Source of the DNA: VAXT01 sp963774625
GTDB taxonomy: Bacteria > Actinomycetota > Thermoleophilia > Gaiellales > Gaiellaceae
Reading direction: 5' to 3'
Length of the DNA: 16,445 nt
NCBI GenBank assembly: GCA_963774625.1
Contig: CAVZFQ010000009.1
Span: forward strand, 1 to 16,445
The translations under genes were made by a program, and so were the position numbers. Under the pieces are notes generated by a model. The model made no database searches. It saw only the letters and a list, made by a program, of their open reading frames with translations, and was not told the origin of the DNA. This document shows positions 6,879 through 13,839 of the stretch, in pieces (within the stretch, counting starts at the first letter, position 1; every line of letters begins with the position of its first letter).

Positions 6879-7824
6879 AGCGATCCCGGTCATGACCTCG
6901 CGGACGGTGCGTTCCGCGACGAGGGCCGTCACGTCGGCCGAGCCGACGGCTGTCGGGATCACCTCGACCACGTCCGCGCCGACGAGCTCGATCCCGGCTG
7001 CCACGGTGCGCGCCGCCCAAAGCAGCTCGGTCGACGTCAGCCCACCGGGCTCCGGCGTGCCCGTTCCCGGAGCGAAGCCGGGATCGAGGACGTCGACGTC
7101 GATCGACAGGAAGCACGGGCCGGAGCCGACGATCTCGAGGGCCTGCCGCACGATCTCCTGAATGCCCTGGTCGCGGACGTCGTGCGCGAAGAAGCTCGTG
7201 ATGCCCTTCTCCTTCTGCCAGCTGAACTCCGTCGTCCCGGGCCAGTACCCCCGTAGGCCGATCTGCACGTAGCGCCGAGGGTCGACCGAACCTTCCTCGA
7301 CGAGCCGGTACATCGGCGTCCCGTGCGAGACCTCGACGCCGAAGACCTGCGTGCCCGTGTCCGTGTGCGTGTCGAAGTGGACGAGCCCGACTGGGCCGTG
7401 CTTGGTCGCGCAGGCGCGGATGTCGGGCTCCGCGATCGAGTGGTCGCCGCCGAGGACGATCGGGATCGCTCCGGCCGCGAGCACCTGGCCGACGGTGGCC
7501 TCGATCGCGGCATGCGAGCGCGCGGCGTCGGCCGGGACCACGGGCGCGTCGCCGAAGTCGACCATGCGCAGCACCTCGAACGCATCGATCTTCACCTCGA
7601 GGTGCGGGCCGGGCGGGCAGCTCGCCGCACGGATCCCACGCGGGCCGAACCGCGTACCCGGGCCGGTCCGAGACGAGGTCATCCGTCGGCGCGCCGACGA
7701 TCGCCACGTCGACGCCCTCGAGCTCGGCGGGATCCTCGGTGTAAGGGAGCCCGCCGAAGGTGAGCAGGCCGGCGTAGTCGGGCTTCTCGCCGTGCTCGCG
7801 CCAGCGGTCGAGAGGATCGATCAC
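6858..7824 (-). CDS. speB: Agmatinase-type ureohydrolase, frameshifted
   Basis: Ureohydrolases of this family use two Mn2+ ions to split a guanidino group into an amine and urea; agmatinase gives putrescine. The GTG at 7824 overlaps the stop of the upstream MFS gene (GTGA). Residues 1-56 (to VSDRPG) are in one frame. The rest, from TRFGPRGIRAASCPPGPHLE, is in another, so one extra base lies in the run CCCGGG at 7657-7662. The joined product is ~321 residues, a normal length. All metal-binding motifs are intact: GGDHS (~125-129), DTHTD (~151-155), SIDVDVLDP (~240-248), then PGTGTPEPGG. The intact downstream frame suggests a sequencing error or a very recent mutation. Agmatine is the likeliest substrate; related guanidino compounds cannot be excluded. 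It is the last gene of the operon that starts at 12484. Confidence 0.88.
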
Positions 7825-9434
7825 GCGCGGATTCTCCCAAGCTCGCCGAGTCGCGCGGCGACGAGGTGCTGTATCGCGTGCGCTCCCCCCAGCGTCTCCA
7901 TGAACGTCTCACGCTCGAGCTCGAAAAGGAGGCTGTCGGTCTTCGCGACCACGGTCGCCGTGCGCACACCGCCGCGGAGGAGCGCGATCTCGCCGACGAG
8001 CTCGCCCCGGCCGAGCGTGGCACTCGGCTTGCCGCCGATTAGCACCTCAAGGTCGCCGTGCGCGACGAGGAACGCCTGGTCGCCGGGCTCGCCTTCTCGC
8101 ATCAAGGTCTGGCCCGCGTCGACCGTCACCGGTTTCATGCCGCGTGCCAGGCGCTCGAGCTCCGGCGCGGCGAGCGCGGCGAACGTCGGTGACGAGCGGA
8201 GCAGGGCGAGCTCCACCACCGGCACGGTCGCCGCGCGGTCAAGAGTGAGCAGGCGACGGCCCGCGAGTAGCGCGATCCCCGGGAGGACGAGCGCGACCCC
8301 GAAGACGGCGCCTTCCGCGCCGGCCAGACCGACGAGGATCGGGGTCAGCACCGAGCCGATGGCCAGCCCGGCCATGGTCAGTCCTTCGAGGACGCCGAAC
8401 ACCCGCGACAGGAGCTCGGGAGGCGCGGTTCGCTGGAGGAGCGTGCGGCCCGCAACGTCGACGAGGCTGCGACCCGCGCCGGCGGCCGCGAGCAGCACCA
8501 GCGCAGAGATCGTCCGTGCGTACGCGGCGAGGAACGCGAGCGCGGCGAACCAGACGGCCACCCCGGCGAGAAGCGGAGGTGCGAGCCGCGCACGGCCAAC
8601 CAGGGCCGCGGTCGCCGCGATGCCGATCACGCCCCCGGCGCCGAAAGCCGCGTTCAGGTAGCCGGCGCCAGACTCGCCGAGGCCGAGCAGGCCGAGCGCC
8701 AGTACCACGTAGAGGACGTCGAGCGCGCCGATGCCGACGAACTGCGCTCCGAGCAGAGCGACGAGCAACCGCGCGTCGCGATTCTCGCGCAGGACGCGGA
8801 ACCCCGCGACCGCCTCACCGACGGGGCTCTCCTCCGAGGCCGAGCTCGGCGCAGGGCCGGGCAGGCCGATGGTCAGCAACCCTCCTCCCAGCGCGGCCGC
8901 GGCCATCACCGCGTACACGGTTCCCACGTCGGCTACTCCGAGCAGGACACCGGCCGCGGCCGGTGCAGTCAGAACGCTGACGCTTTCGATCCATCCGGAG
9001 ACGACATTCGCCGCCGTCAGCTCGTCGGCCGTGCGCGCCAGCGCAGGCATGAGGGCCGACTGCGCAGGTCGCGTGAGCGTGACCGAGGTCGCCGCCGAGG
9101 CCGCGAGCGCGTAGACGACGAGCTGCGGCGAGTCCAGGAACAACGCGGCGGCCGTGGCGCCCATCGTCGCCGCCTGGGCGACGTAGCTCCACGTCAGGAT
9201 CCGGGCCGGCCCGAGCCGGTCGGAGAGCACCGCGGCGAACGGAGCGAAGAGCCCGGCCGGAACGAGCTGTGCGAGCGCGACGAGCCCCGCGGTGGTTGCC
9301 CCGCCCTGCTCGTACGCGTAGACGAGCATCGCGATCCACGTGCCCCACTCGGCCGCGTTGAAGCCGACGAAGGCGAGCTCGACGCGCCGCAGCTCCGGGT
9401 TGCGGAAAACGGTGGCGAGAACGCGCCAGGCCAT
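7821..9434 (-). CDS. MFS transporter fused to a cyclic-nucleotide-binding domain
   Basis: This 537-residue protein has two parts. Residues ~1-400 form a major facilitator carrier of the exporter-like (EntS/MFS_3) type with about 12 hydrophobic segments and SDRLGPARI (71-79) in the motif-A loop. Residues ~415-530 form a Crp-like cNMP-binding domain. Its phosphate-binding cassette reads GELVGEIALLRGGVRTATVV (477-496), with the key Glu482 and Arg491 kept, so nucleotide binding is plausible. The domain would face the cytosol and could gate transport. The ATG at 9434 follows the decarboxylase stop by 3 bases, and the stop overlaps the agmatinase start. The cargo is not readable from the sequence; an amine or amino acid is suggested only by the operon. 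The domain architecture is well supported. Confidence 0.92.
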   Translation of the reverse strand: MAWRVLATVFRNPELRRVELAFVGFNAAEWGTWIAMLVYAYEQGGATTAGLVALAQLVPAGLFAPFAAVLSDRLGPARILTWSYVAQAATMGATAAALFLDSPQLVVYALAASAATSVTLTRPAQSALMPALARTADELTAANVVSGWIESVSVLTAPAAAGVLLGVADVGTVYAVMAAAALGGGLLTIGLPGPAPSSASEESPVGEAVAGFRVLRENRDARLLVALLGAQFVGIGALDVLYVVLALGLLGLGESGAGYLNAAFGAGGVIGIAATAALVGRARLAPPLLAGVAVWFAALAFLAAYARTISALVLLAAAGAGRSLVDVAGRTLLQRTAPPELLSRVFGVLEGLTMAGLAIGSVLTPILVGLAGAEGAVFGVALVLPGIALLAGRRLLTLDRAATVPVVELALLRSSPTFAALAAPELERLARGMKPVTVDAGQTLMREGEPGDQAFLVAHGDLEVLIGGKPSATLGRGELVGEIALLRGGVRTATVVAKTDSLLFELERETFMETLGGAHAIQHLVAARLGELGRIRA

Positions 9435-9437
9435 GCG

Positions 9438-11312
9438 CTACCGAACGCTGAGGCGGTACTCGACCGCAGCCCGAATCACGCGTTCGACCGCGGGAAAATC
9501 GGCGGCGAGCTCCTGGAGCTGCCCATCCGGGTAGACGAGCAGGCTGAGCGGGGTCGCGGCCACGACCTCCGCGATCCGCGGATAGCCAAAGCCGGCACCC
9601 CAGTCGAGCGCCGCGATCTCGCCGAAGAACTCGTCAGGCCCGAGCTCGTCGACCTGCTCGCCGTCGACGAGCACCTCCACGGTTCCCTCGCGGATCAGGA
9701 AGAAGTCCTGCGAGGCGTCCCATTGCTCGATCAACTTCTCACCGGCCGGCACCTCTCGAGCCTCACCCCGCGCCGTGACCTGCTCGACCTCCTCGGGAGT
9801 CAGCGTGTCGAGCAAGGCGAACCGCGATTGAGCGCTTTCGCCGAGAAGCCCACGCGCCGAGCTGAGGCTCACGTCGGTGTGACGCTCGTAGGCCGGGAAG
9901 GTTCGCGTCTCGTCGCTGCGCACGTCGGCTGTTTCCATGAACTCGAGCACGCGGTCGATGGCCTCCTGGCCCGTGGTGTGGCTCAGCACGCACATCCGGA
10001 TCGCGTAGCGACCGTGCAGGCGCGTGGAGGACACCAGCCCGAGCCCGCTCTCCTCGAGCGCCGAGACGAGTCTCGTGTTGAGCGTCTCCTCGTCGCCGTC
10101 CTCGAACACCCGGCGGAAGCAGATGACCCCGAGGGACGGCTCGGCCGCGAGCTCGAGCTTGTCGCTGGCTTCGATGCTCCGCACAGCGTGCTCGGCGAGG
10201 TCGAGGTTCCGGCCGATCGCACGGCGGAACGCGTCGAGCCCGAAGTACTGCAACGAGATCCAGACCTTGAACGCCCGCGAGGAGCGGCTGAGCTGCATGC
10301 CGAGGTCGGAGAAGTTCACCTCGCGCTCGAGCGCGACGGCCTCGCGGAGGTAGTCCGGGGTGATCGCGAACGCGTTGCGCAGGAACTCGCCGCGGCGGAC
10401 GAGCAGGCAGCCGCACTCGTAGGGCTGGTAAAGCCACTTGTGCGGGTCGAGCGTGATCGAGTCGGCCAGGTCGAGGCCGTGCAGCTGCTCGCGACCCCGC
10501 GGGTCGAGCACGGAGAAGCCGCCGTACGCGGCGTCGACGTGGAACCACGCTCCGCGATCCCGGCAGATCCGATGGATTTCCGGCAGCGGGTCGACCGCGC
10601 CCGTGTTCGTGCCTCCGCCCGTGGCCGAGACGATGAGCGGACGGCGGCCCTTGTCCATGTCGGCCTGCATCGCCGACTCGAGCAGGTCTGGTCGCATGCG
10701 GTAACTCCCGTCGGTGGGGATGACGCGGAGCTGGCTCTGCTGGAAGCCGAGGTGGCGCGCTGACCGGGCGAGGGACGAGTGGGCCTGGTCCGAGACGTAC
10801 GCGACCAGATCGTCGGTCATCTGGCCGGCGAGCGTCTCGCGGGCGCAGGCGAGCGCGTAGAGGTTCCCCGCCGAGCCCCCGCTGACGAGCAACCCGGTTG
10901 CCTCGGCGGGGTAGCCGACCCAGTCCTTGAACCAGCCGATCACCTGGAGCTCGAGCCTGCTCGGCCCGGCCGACTCCATCCAGGACCCGGCGAAGACGTT
11001 GGTGGCACTGGCGATGAAGTCGCCGAGCGCCCCCGGCCACGTGCCGGAGAAGGGGATGAAGGCGAAGAAGCCCGGGTGGTCGCCGCGGCTGGCGAACGGC
11101 AGGACGTCCTCCTCGAGACGGCGGAGGATCTCCTCGAAGTCCTGGGGCTCCTCAGGCGCGGGGCCGTGCAGTCGCTGCTCCATCTCGTCGGGGCTCGCTC
11201 GGCGGAGCGGCGGGATCGAGTCATTGGCGAGCCGGTCGACGAGCATGTCGACGGCGCGATAACCGAGCCTCCTCATCGTCTCGGGATCGAGACGTAGCGG
11301 GTCGTCGTTCAG
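9438..11312 (-). CDS. PLP-dependent (group II) decarboxylase with C-terminal cNMP-binding domain
   Basis: Residue numbers below count from ATG 11276. Residues ~1-450 are a group II amino-acid decarboxylase of the aromatic-L-amino-acid/glutamate/diaminobutyrate type: HPGFFAF, SDQAHSS (His166, ring-stacking), HVDAAYGG (Asp248) and LDPHKW with the PLP lysine at 280. Residues ~483-612 are a cNMP-binding domain: FFGEIAALDWGAGFGYPR followed by IAEVVA, with the Glu and Arg of the binding cassette kept but spaced five residues wider than usual. CTG 11312 is the preferred start. It overlaps the upstream TGA as CTGA, lies 10 bases after GGAGG (11327-11323), and restores the LDPE lead-in normal for the family, giving 624 residues. 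ATG 11276 (612 residues) has no good ribosome-binding site. The amino-acid substrate cannot be fixed from sequence; the linked agmatinase hints at a polyamine route. Confidence 0.9.
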   Translation of the reverse strand: MNDDPLRLDPETMRRLGYRAVDMLVDRLANDSIPPLRRASPDEMEQRLHGPAPEEPQDFEEILRRLEEDVLPFASRGDHPGFFAFIPFSGTWPGALGDFIASATNVFAGSWMESAGPSRLELQVIGWFKDWVGYPAEATGLLVSGGSAGNLYALACARETLAGQMTDDLVAYVSDQAHSSLARSARHLGFQQSQLRVIPTDGSYRMRPDLLESAMQADMDKGRRPLIVSATGGGTNTGAVDPLPEIHRICRDRGAWFHVDAAYGGFSVLDPRGREQLHGLDLADSITLDPHKWLYQPYECGCLLVRRGEFLRNAFAITPDYLREAVALEREVNFSDLGMQLSRSSRAFKVWISLQYFGLDAFRRAIGRNLDLAEHAVRSIEASDKLELAAEPSLGVICFRRVFEDGDEETLNTRLVSALEESGLGLVSSTRLHGRYAIRMCVLSHTTGQEAIDRVLEFMETADVRSDETRTFPAYERHTDVSLSSARGLLGESAQSRFALLDTLTPEEVEQVTARGEAREVPAGEKLIEQWDASQDFFLIREGTVEVLVDGEQVDELGPDEFFGEIAALDWGAGFGYPRIAEVVAATPLSLLVYPDGQLQELAADFPAVERVIRAAVEYRLSVR

Positions 11313-12484
11313 GGAGCCCCTTCCTCCGCCGATGCCGGCCGCATCCTCTCTGATCTGCTCATGAACGCCAAGGCGAGCAGGCCGCTCGTGGCGATCGCGG
11401 CCGAGACGAGGAAGGCTTCTCCGTAGCTGGTCACTTCCGCGATGGCGCCGAGGACGAACGCGCCCACGCCGAGGGCGACGTCGACGAAGGCGCCGACGCT
11501 ACCGACGACCGCGCTCCGCTCCGCGGTGCTCGTCCCTTCCATCGCGAGCAGGATGGCCGACGGATAGACCAGCGCCTGGCCGACCGCGAAGACGACCGTC
11601 CCCGCGAAGAGCCCCGGCACGGCCTGCCACGCGCCGATGGTGGCCAGCCCGACGCCGAGGCAGACGAACGAGATCGCGAGCGTTCGACGGCCGCCGAGGC
11701 GATCGGGGATACGGCGTCCGAGCGTGCGGACGATGACGACGACGAGGCCGAAGAGGCCGAAGATCAGCCCCGGGTGGTCGAATCCGATCTCGCGCGCGTA
11801 CAGGGCTGCGAAGGCGTTGTAGCCGCCGAACCCCAGGAGGCCGAAGAAGACCAGGAGCCCGGGCCCGAGAGCCGCGCGGGGAGGCAGCCAGCCGGCGGGC
11901 GCCTGTTCGTCGGTCTGCGGACGCGTCTCGCCGAGCGTGAGGATCCCGATGCTGGGGATGGCGACGCACAGCGCGGCGAAGATCCAGACCAGCGCGAAGC
12001 GGCCGTCGCCAAGGAGGAGGTCGGCAGCGAGCGGCCCGACGGTGAGGCCGATGTACGACGCGACCGTGATCAGTGTCACCGCCTCGCCGCGGCGGCCCGG
12101 CGGAGCCACGTCGACGGCGATCGTCAGCGCGGCGACGACGAATGCTGCTTCGCCGCCGCCGACGAGCAGGCGGATGAGCGCGACGCCGCCCAGGGGCGGG
12201 CCGAGGGCGAGGGCGAGATAGCCGAGCACCATGACGAGCGCGCCCGCGATGATCACCTTGCGCCGCCCGCGCCGGTCGGCGATCCGCCCGGAGGGCGCGC
12301 TCAGGAGGAGCGCGCTGATGCTCCCCGCGCCGACGGCGATCCCGACCCCGATGTCGCTGGCCGCGAGCTCGTCTCGCGCGTAGAGCGGCAGCACGAGGAG
12401 GAGCGCGCCGAACGACGTGAACGCGCCCAGGTTCGCGATCCAGACGCGCAGAACCGGCCCCGTGAGTAGACGTTCGCCGTCCAT
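11309..12484 (-). CDS. MFS transporter, first gene of the decarboxylase operon
   Basis: This 391-residue multidrug/sugar-efflux-like MFS protein has about 12 hydrophobic segments. GRIADRRGRRK after the second segment is the MFS motif A. A hydrophilic central loop (GETRPQTDEQAPAG) separates the halves, and a shorter motif-A echo, GRRIPDRLGGRR, occurs in the second half. The start is ATG 12484 (MDGERLLTG). The frame is open to 12568, but that stretch is basic, shadows the divergent gene and has no family likeness. There is no ribosome-binding site; TAGTCT on the minus strand ends 7 bases before the ATG, fitting a leaderless message. The stop overlaps the proposed CTG start of the decarboxylase. 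Unlike the second MFS gene it has no nucleotide-binding domain. Its substrate is unknown, and export of the amine product is a guess from context. Confidence 0.9.
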   Translation of the reverse strand: MDGERLLTGPVLRVWIANLGAFTSFGALLLVLPLYARDELAASDIGVGIAVGAGSISALLLSAPSGRIADRRGRRKVIIAGALVMVLGYLALALGPPLGGVALIRLLVGGGEAAFVVAALTIAVDVAPPGRRGEAVTLITVASYIGLTVGPLAADLLLGDGRFALVWIFAALCVAIPSIGILTLGETRPQTDEQAPAGWLPPRAALGPGLLVFFGLLGFGGYNAFAALYAREIGFDHPGLIFGLFGLVVVIVRTLGRRIPDRLGGRRTLAISFVCLGVGLATIGAWQAVPGLFAGTVVFAVGQALVYPSAILLAMEGTSTAERSAVVGSVGAFVDVALGVGAFVLGAIAEVTSYGEAFLVSAAIATSGLLALAFMSRSERMRPASAEEGAP

Positions 12485-12491
12485 TCGCGGC

Positions 12492-12497
12492 AGACTA
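12492..12497 (-). promoter_or_regulatory. Candidate -10 box (TAGTCT) of a leaderless MFS operon promoter
   Basis: Read on the minus strand, this is TAGTCT, followed by 7 bases and then the ATG at 12484. It is the same hexamer, at nearly the same spacing, as before cofC. The gap to the divergent secreted-protein gene is only 20 bases, so any -35 for either gene must lie inside the other's coding sequence. I see no good -35. Confidence 0.4.
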
Positions 12498-12504
12498 GAG
12501 AGCG

Positions 12505-12894
12505 ATGAGGCTGCTTCTCGCCGTCGTCTGTCTCGCCGCAGTCGCCGCGGCTTCGGCGACGGCCGCACCCTCGGGGCGAATCGCGTCGTATTGCAGCCGA
12601 AGCGGCGACTCCTGCTACGGGATCTTCAAGGACCGGGGCGACGTGATCCGCTTCCAGCTCACGCTCGCGGCGAAGTACTACAACCGGTACCGGATCTGCG
12701 TGAAGCCGCCCCCTGGGCGTGGCGCGACGACGTGCAGGAGCTTCCCCGTGAGAAGGATCGGCTCGGTGTACGGCGGCGCGGTGAGATGGGAACGGAACTT
12801 CCCCACGGGCGTCCCGGGGCGCCATCGGGTGACATGGAAGCCGGGAGCACAGACCTTGGGGCCTGGAATCTCCCTCTCCTTTGTGGCGCCGTAG
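12505..12894 (+). CDS. Small secreted protein with four conserved-looking cysteines
   Basis: This 129-residue protein has a clear Sec signal peptide: MRLLLAVVCL, a hydrophobic alanine-rich core, and a likely cleavage after ATA near residue 20. The mature part (~109 residues) has cysteines at 30, 37, 65 and 77 (SYCSRSGDSCYG, RICVKPP, TTCRSF), enough for two disulfides, and alternating beta-like segments. I do not recognise a named family; a small extracytoplasmic beta-sandwich is a reasonable guess. The ATG at 12505 is the only sensible start; GAGAG lies just before it, closer than ideal. It is divergent from the MFS operon with a 20-base gap. The stop is followed by a 67-base spacer with the padR promoter, so it is probably a single-gene transcript. 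Confidence 0.8.
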   Translation: MRLLLAVVCLAAVAAASATAAPSGRIASYCSRSGDSCYGIFKDRGDVIRFQLTLAAKYYNRYRICVKPPPGRGATTCRSFPVRRIGSVYGGAVRWERNFPTGVPGRHRVTWKPGAQTLGPGISLSFVAP

Positions 12895-12924
12895 AAGCTC
12901 GAACGACGAGTGGTTGAATCGCCG

Positions 12925-12954
12925 TTGACAGGATTCGTGTTCGCAAGGTACTAT
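12925..12954 (+). promoter_or_regulatory. Sigma70-type promoter of padR (TTGACA-18-TACTAT)
   Basis: A consensus -35 TTGACA (12925-12930) is followed after 18 bases by -10 TACTAT (12949-12954). The expected start point, ~7 bases further on, coincides with the ATG at 12962, so padR is probably translated from a leaderless message. This is the best promoter in the window. Nothing else is seen in the spacer 12895-12961. Confidence 0.75.
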
Positions 12955-12963
12955 GCGTTGCAT
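12953..12963 (+). promoter_or_regulatory. Candidate PadR operator (ATGC-GTT-GCAT)
   Basis: ATGC (12953-12956) and GCAT (12960-12963) form an inverted repeat overlapping the end of the -10 box and the padR start codon. PadR regulators usually repress their own operon from dyads with ATG.../...CAT arms at the promoter. The arms here are only 4 bases, so chance cannot be ruled out. Confidence 0.35.
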
Positions 12964-13309
12964 GGAACCTGTCCAGACACGCAAGTCCCTCTCGCAGCTG
13001 CGGCGCGGCACCGTGGAGTACTGCGTGCTGGCGCTCCTTCGTGGCGGCGCGCGCTACGGCTTCGAGATCGTCCGCGAGCTTTCGGAGGTGGACGGCCTCG
13101 TCACCAGCGAGGGGACGATCTACCCATTGCTCACGCGCCTGCGCAAGGAGCAACTCGTCACCACGTTCTGGCGTGAGTCCGAGTCCGGCCCGCCGCGTCG
13201 CTACTACGAGCTGACCGATGCGGGCAAGGCGGCGTTGGAGGACTTCACCAAGGAGTGGGCCCGGTTCCGGGACTCTGTCGACGCGATTCTCACCAAGGAG
13301 GAAGGATGA
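12962..13309 (+). CDS. PadR-family transcriptional regulator
   Basis: This 115-residue protein has a winged-helix PadR fold: LRRGTVEYCVLALLRGGARY (helix 1-2), YGFEIVRELSE, then SEGTIYPLLTRLRKEQLV (recognition helix), the wing with RRYYELTDAG, and a short C-terminal dimer helix (subfamily-1 length). PadR proteins repress promoters and release them on binding a ligand or after a conformational cue. I chose ATG 12962 over ATG 12953, because the latter lies inside the -10 box TACTAT. The gene overlaps the following HAAS-domain membrane gene (ATGA), a very common pairing in which PadR controls the membrane protein. The inducer is unknown. Confidence 0.93.
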   Translation: MEPVQTRKSLSQLRRGTVEYCVLALLRGGARYGFEIVRELSEVDGLVTSEGTIYPLLTRLRKEQLVTTFWRESESGPPRRYYELTDAGKAALEDFTKEWARFRDSVDAILTKEEG

Positions 13310-13839
13310 CCATCATGGAGACCGACCGGCTCGTAGACGACTACCTGAGCCGGCTCGAAAAGGCCGCCGCGCACATGCAGCGGTCGCGGAGGGCGGAGCT
13401 GATTGCGGAGATCCGCGAGCACATCGAGACGGCCCTGCGCGAAGAGGAGGCTGCTAGCGAGGTTGCTGTTCGCAACGTACTCGAGCGGCTGGGGCCGCCG
13501 GAGGAGATCGTCGAGGCCGCGGAGCCGGCGCCGGAGGCCGAGCGGGCGCCCCCGGGCGGGCTCGAGGTCGCCGCGATGGTGACGCTCGTCGTCCCGTTCA
13601 TCGGGTGGCTGTTCGGCATCGCGATGGTGCTGATCTCTAAGGCGTGGTCGAATCGCGAGAAGACGATCGGAACGGCAGTCGCGCTGCTGGCGGTGGTTCC
13701 GTTCCTCGCGCTCGTGGTCATCGACAGCTACTCGGAGAGCCCGTCCGAAACGCTCGAGGCTTTCCTCTTCGTCCTGTGGGTCATCGGCGGGCTGCCGAGC
13801 GCCATTTACCTGGGCTTGGCGCTACGCCGGGCTGAGTAA
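13306..13839 (+). CDS. HAAS-domain (DUF1700-like) membrane protein, PadR partner
   Basis: This 177-residue protein has an N-terminal helical HAAS-like domain (~6-72; DYLSRLEKAAAHM, RRAELIAEIREHIETAL and LERLGPPEEIV). A Pro/Glu/Ala linker follows, then three membrane segments at ~88-110, ~119-140 and ~149-172. Proteins of this kind sit next to PadR regulators and are thought to signal at the membrane; the mechanism is poorly known. AAGGAGG at 13295-13301 is a strong ribosome-binding site 4 bases before ATG 13306, which overlaps the padR stop. The next in-frame ATG (13315) is too far from it. The last 18 bases overlap the convergent serine-hydrolase gene. Confidence 0.85.
   Translation: MTIMETDRLVDDYLSRLEKAAAHMQRSRRAELIAEIREHIETALREEEAASEVAVRNVLERLGPPEEIVEAAEPAPEAERAPPGGLEVAAMVTLVVPFIGWLFGIAMVLISKAWSNREKTIGTAVALLAVVPFLALVVIDSYSESPSETLEAFLFVLWVIGGLPSAIYLGLALRRAE

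Noticed and set aside
2670..7664. Programmed frameshifting in polX and the agmatinase gene
   Set aside because: I see no slippery heptamer, stimulatory structure or shared motif at the two sites; error or mutation is simpler.
7351..8661. Long plus-strand open frame (436 codons) opposite the agmatinase and MFS genes
   Set aside because: It is rich in Arg, Ser and Pro with no domain likeness, and lies antisense to two well-supported genes; high GC creates such frames.
9723..11297. Plus-strand open frames opposite the decarboxylase
   Set aside because: Low-complexity Arg/Glu/Ala translations mirror the decarboxylase codons; the minus strand has the PLP motifs.
12485..12568. N-terminal extension of the first MFS gene (28 extra codons)
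   Set aside because: The extension is Arg-rich, covers the divergent gene's signal-peptide region and does not resemble an MFS N-terminus.
12953..12961. ATG 12953 as the padR start
   Set aside because: It lies within the -10 box TACTAT, so it would not be on the message; ATG 12962 is preferred.
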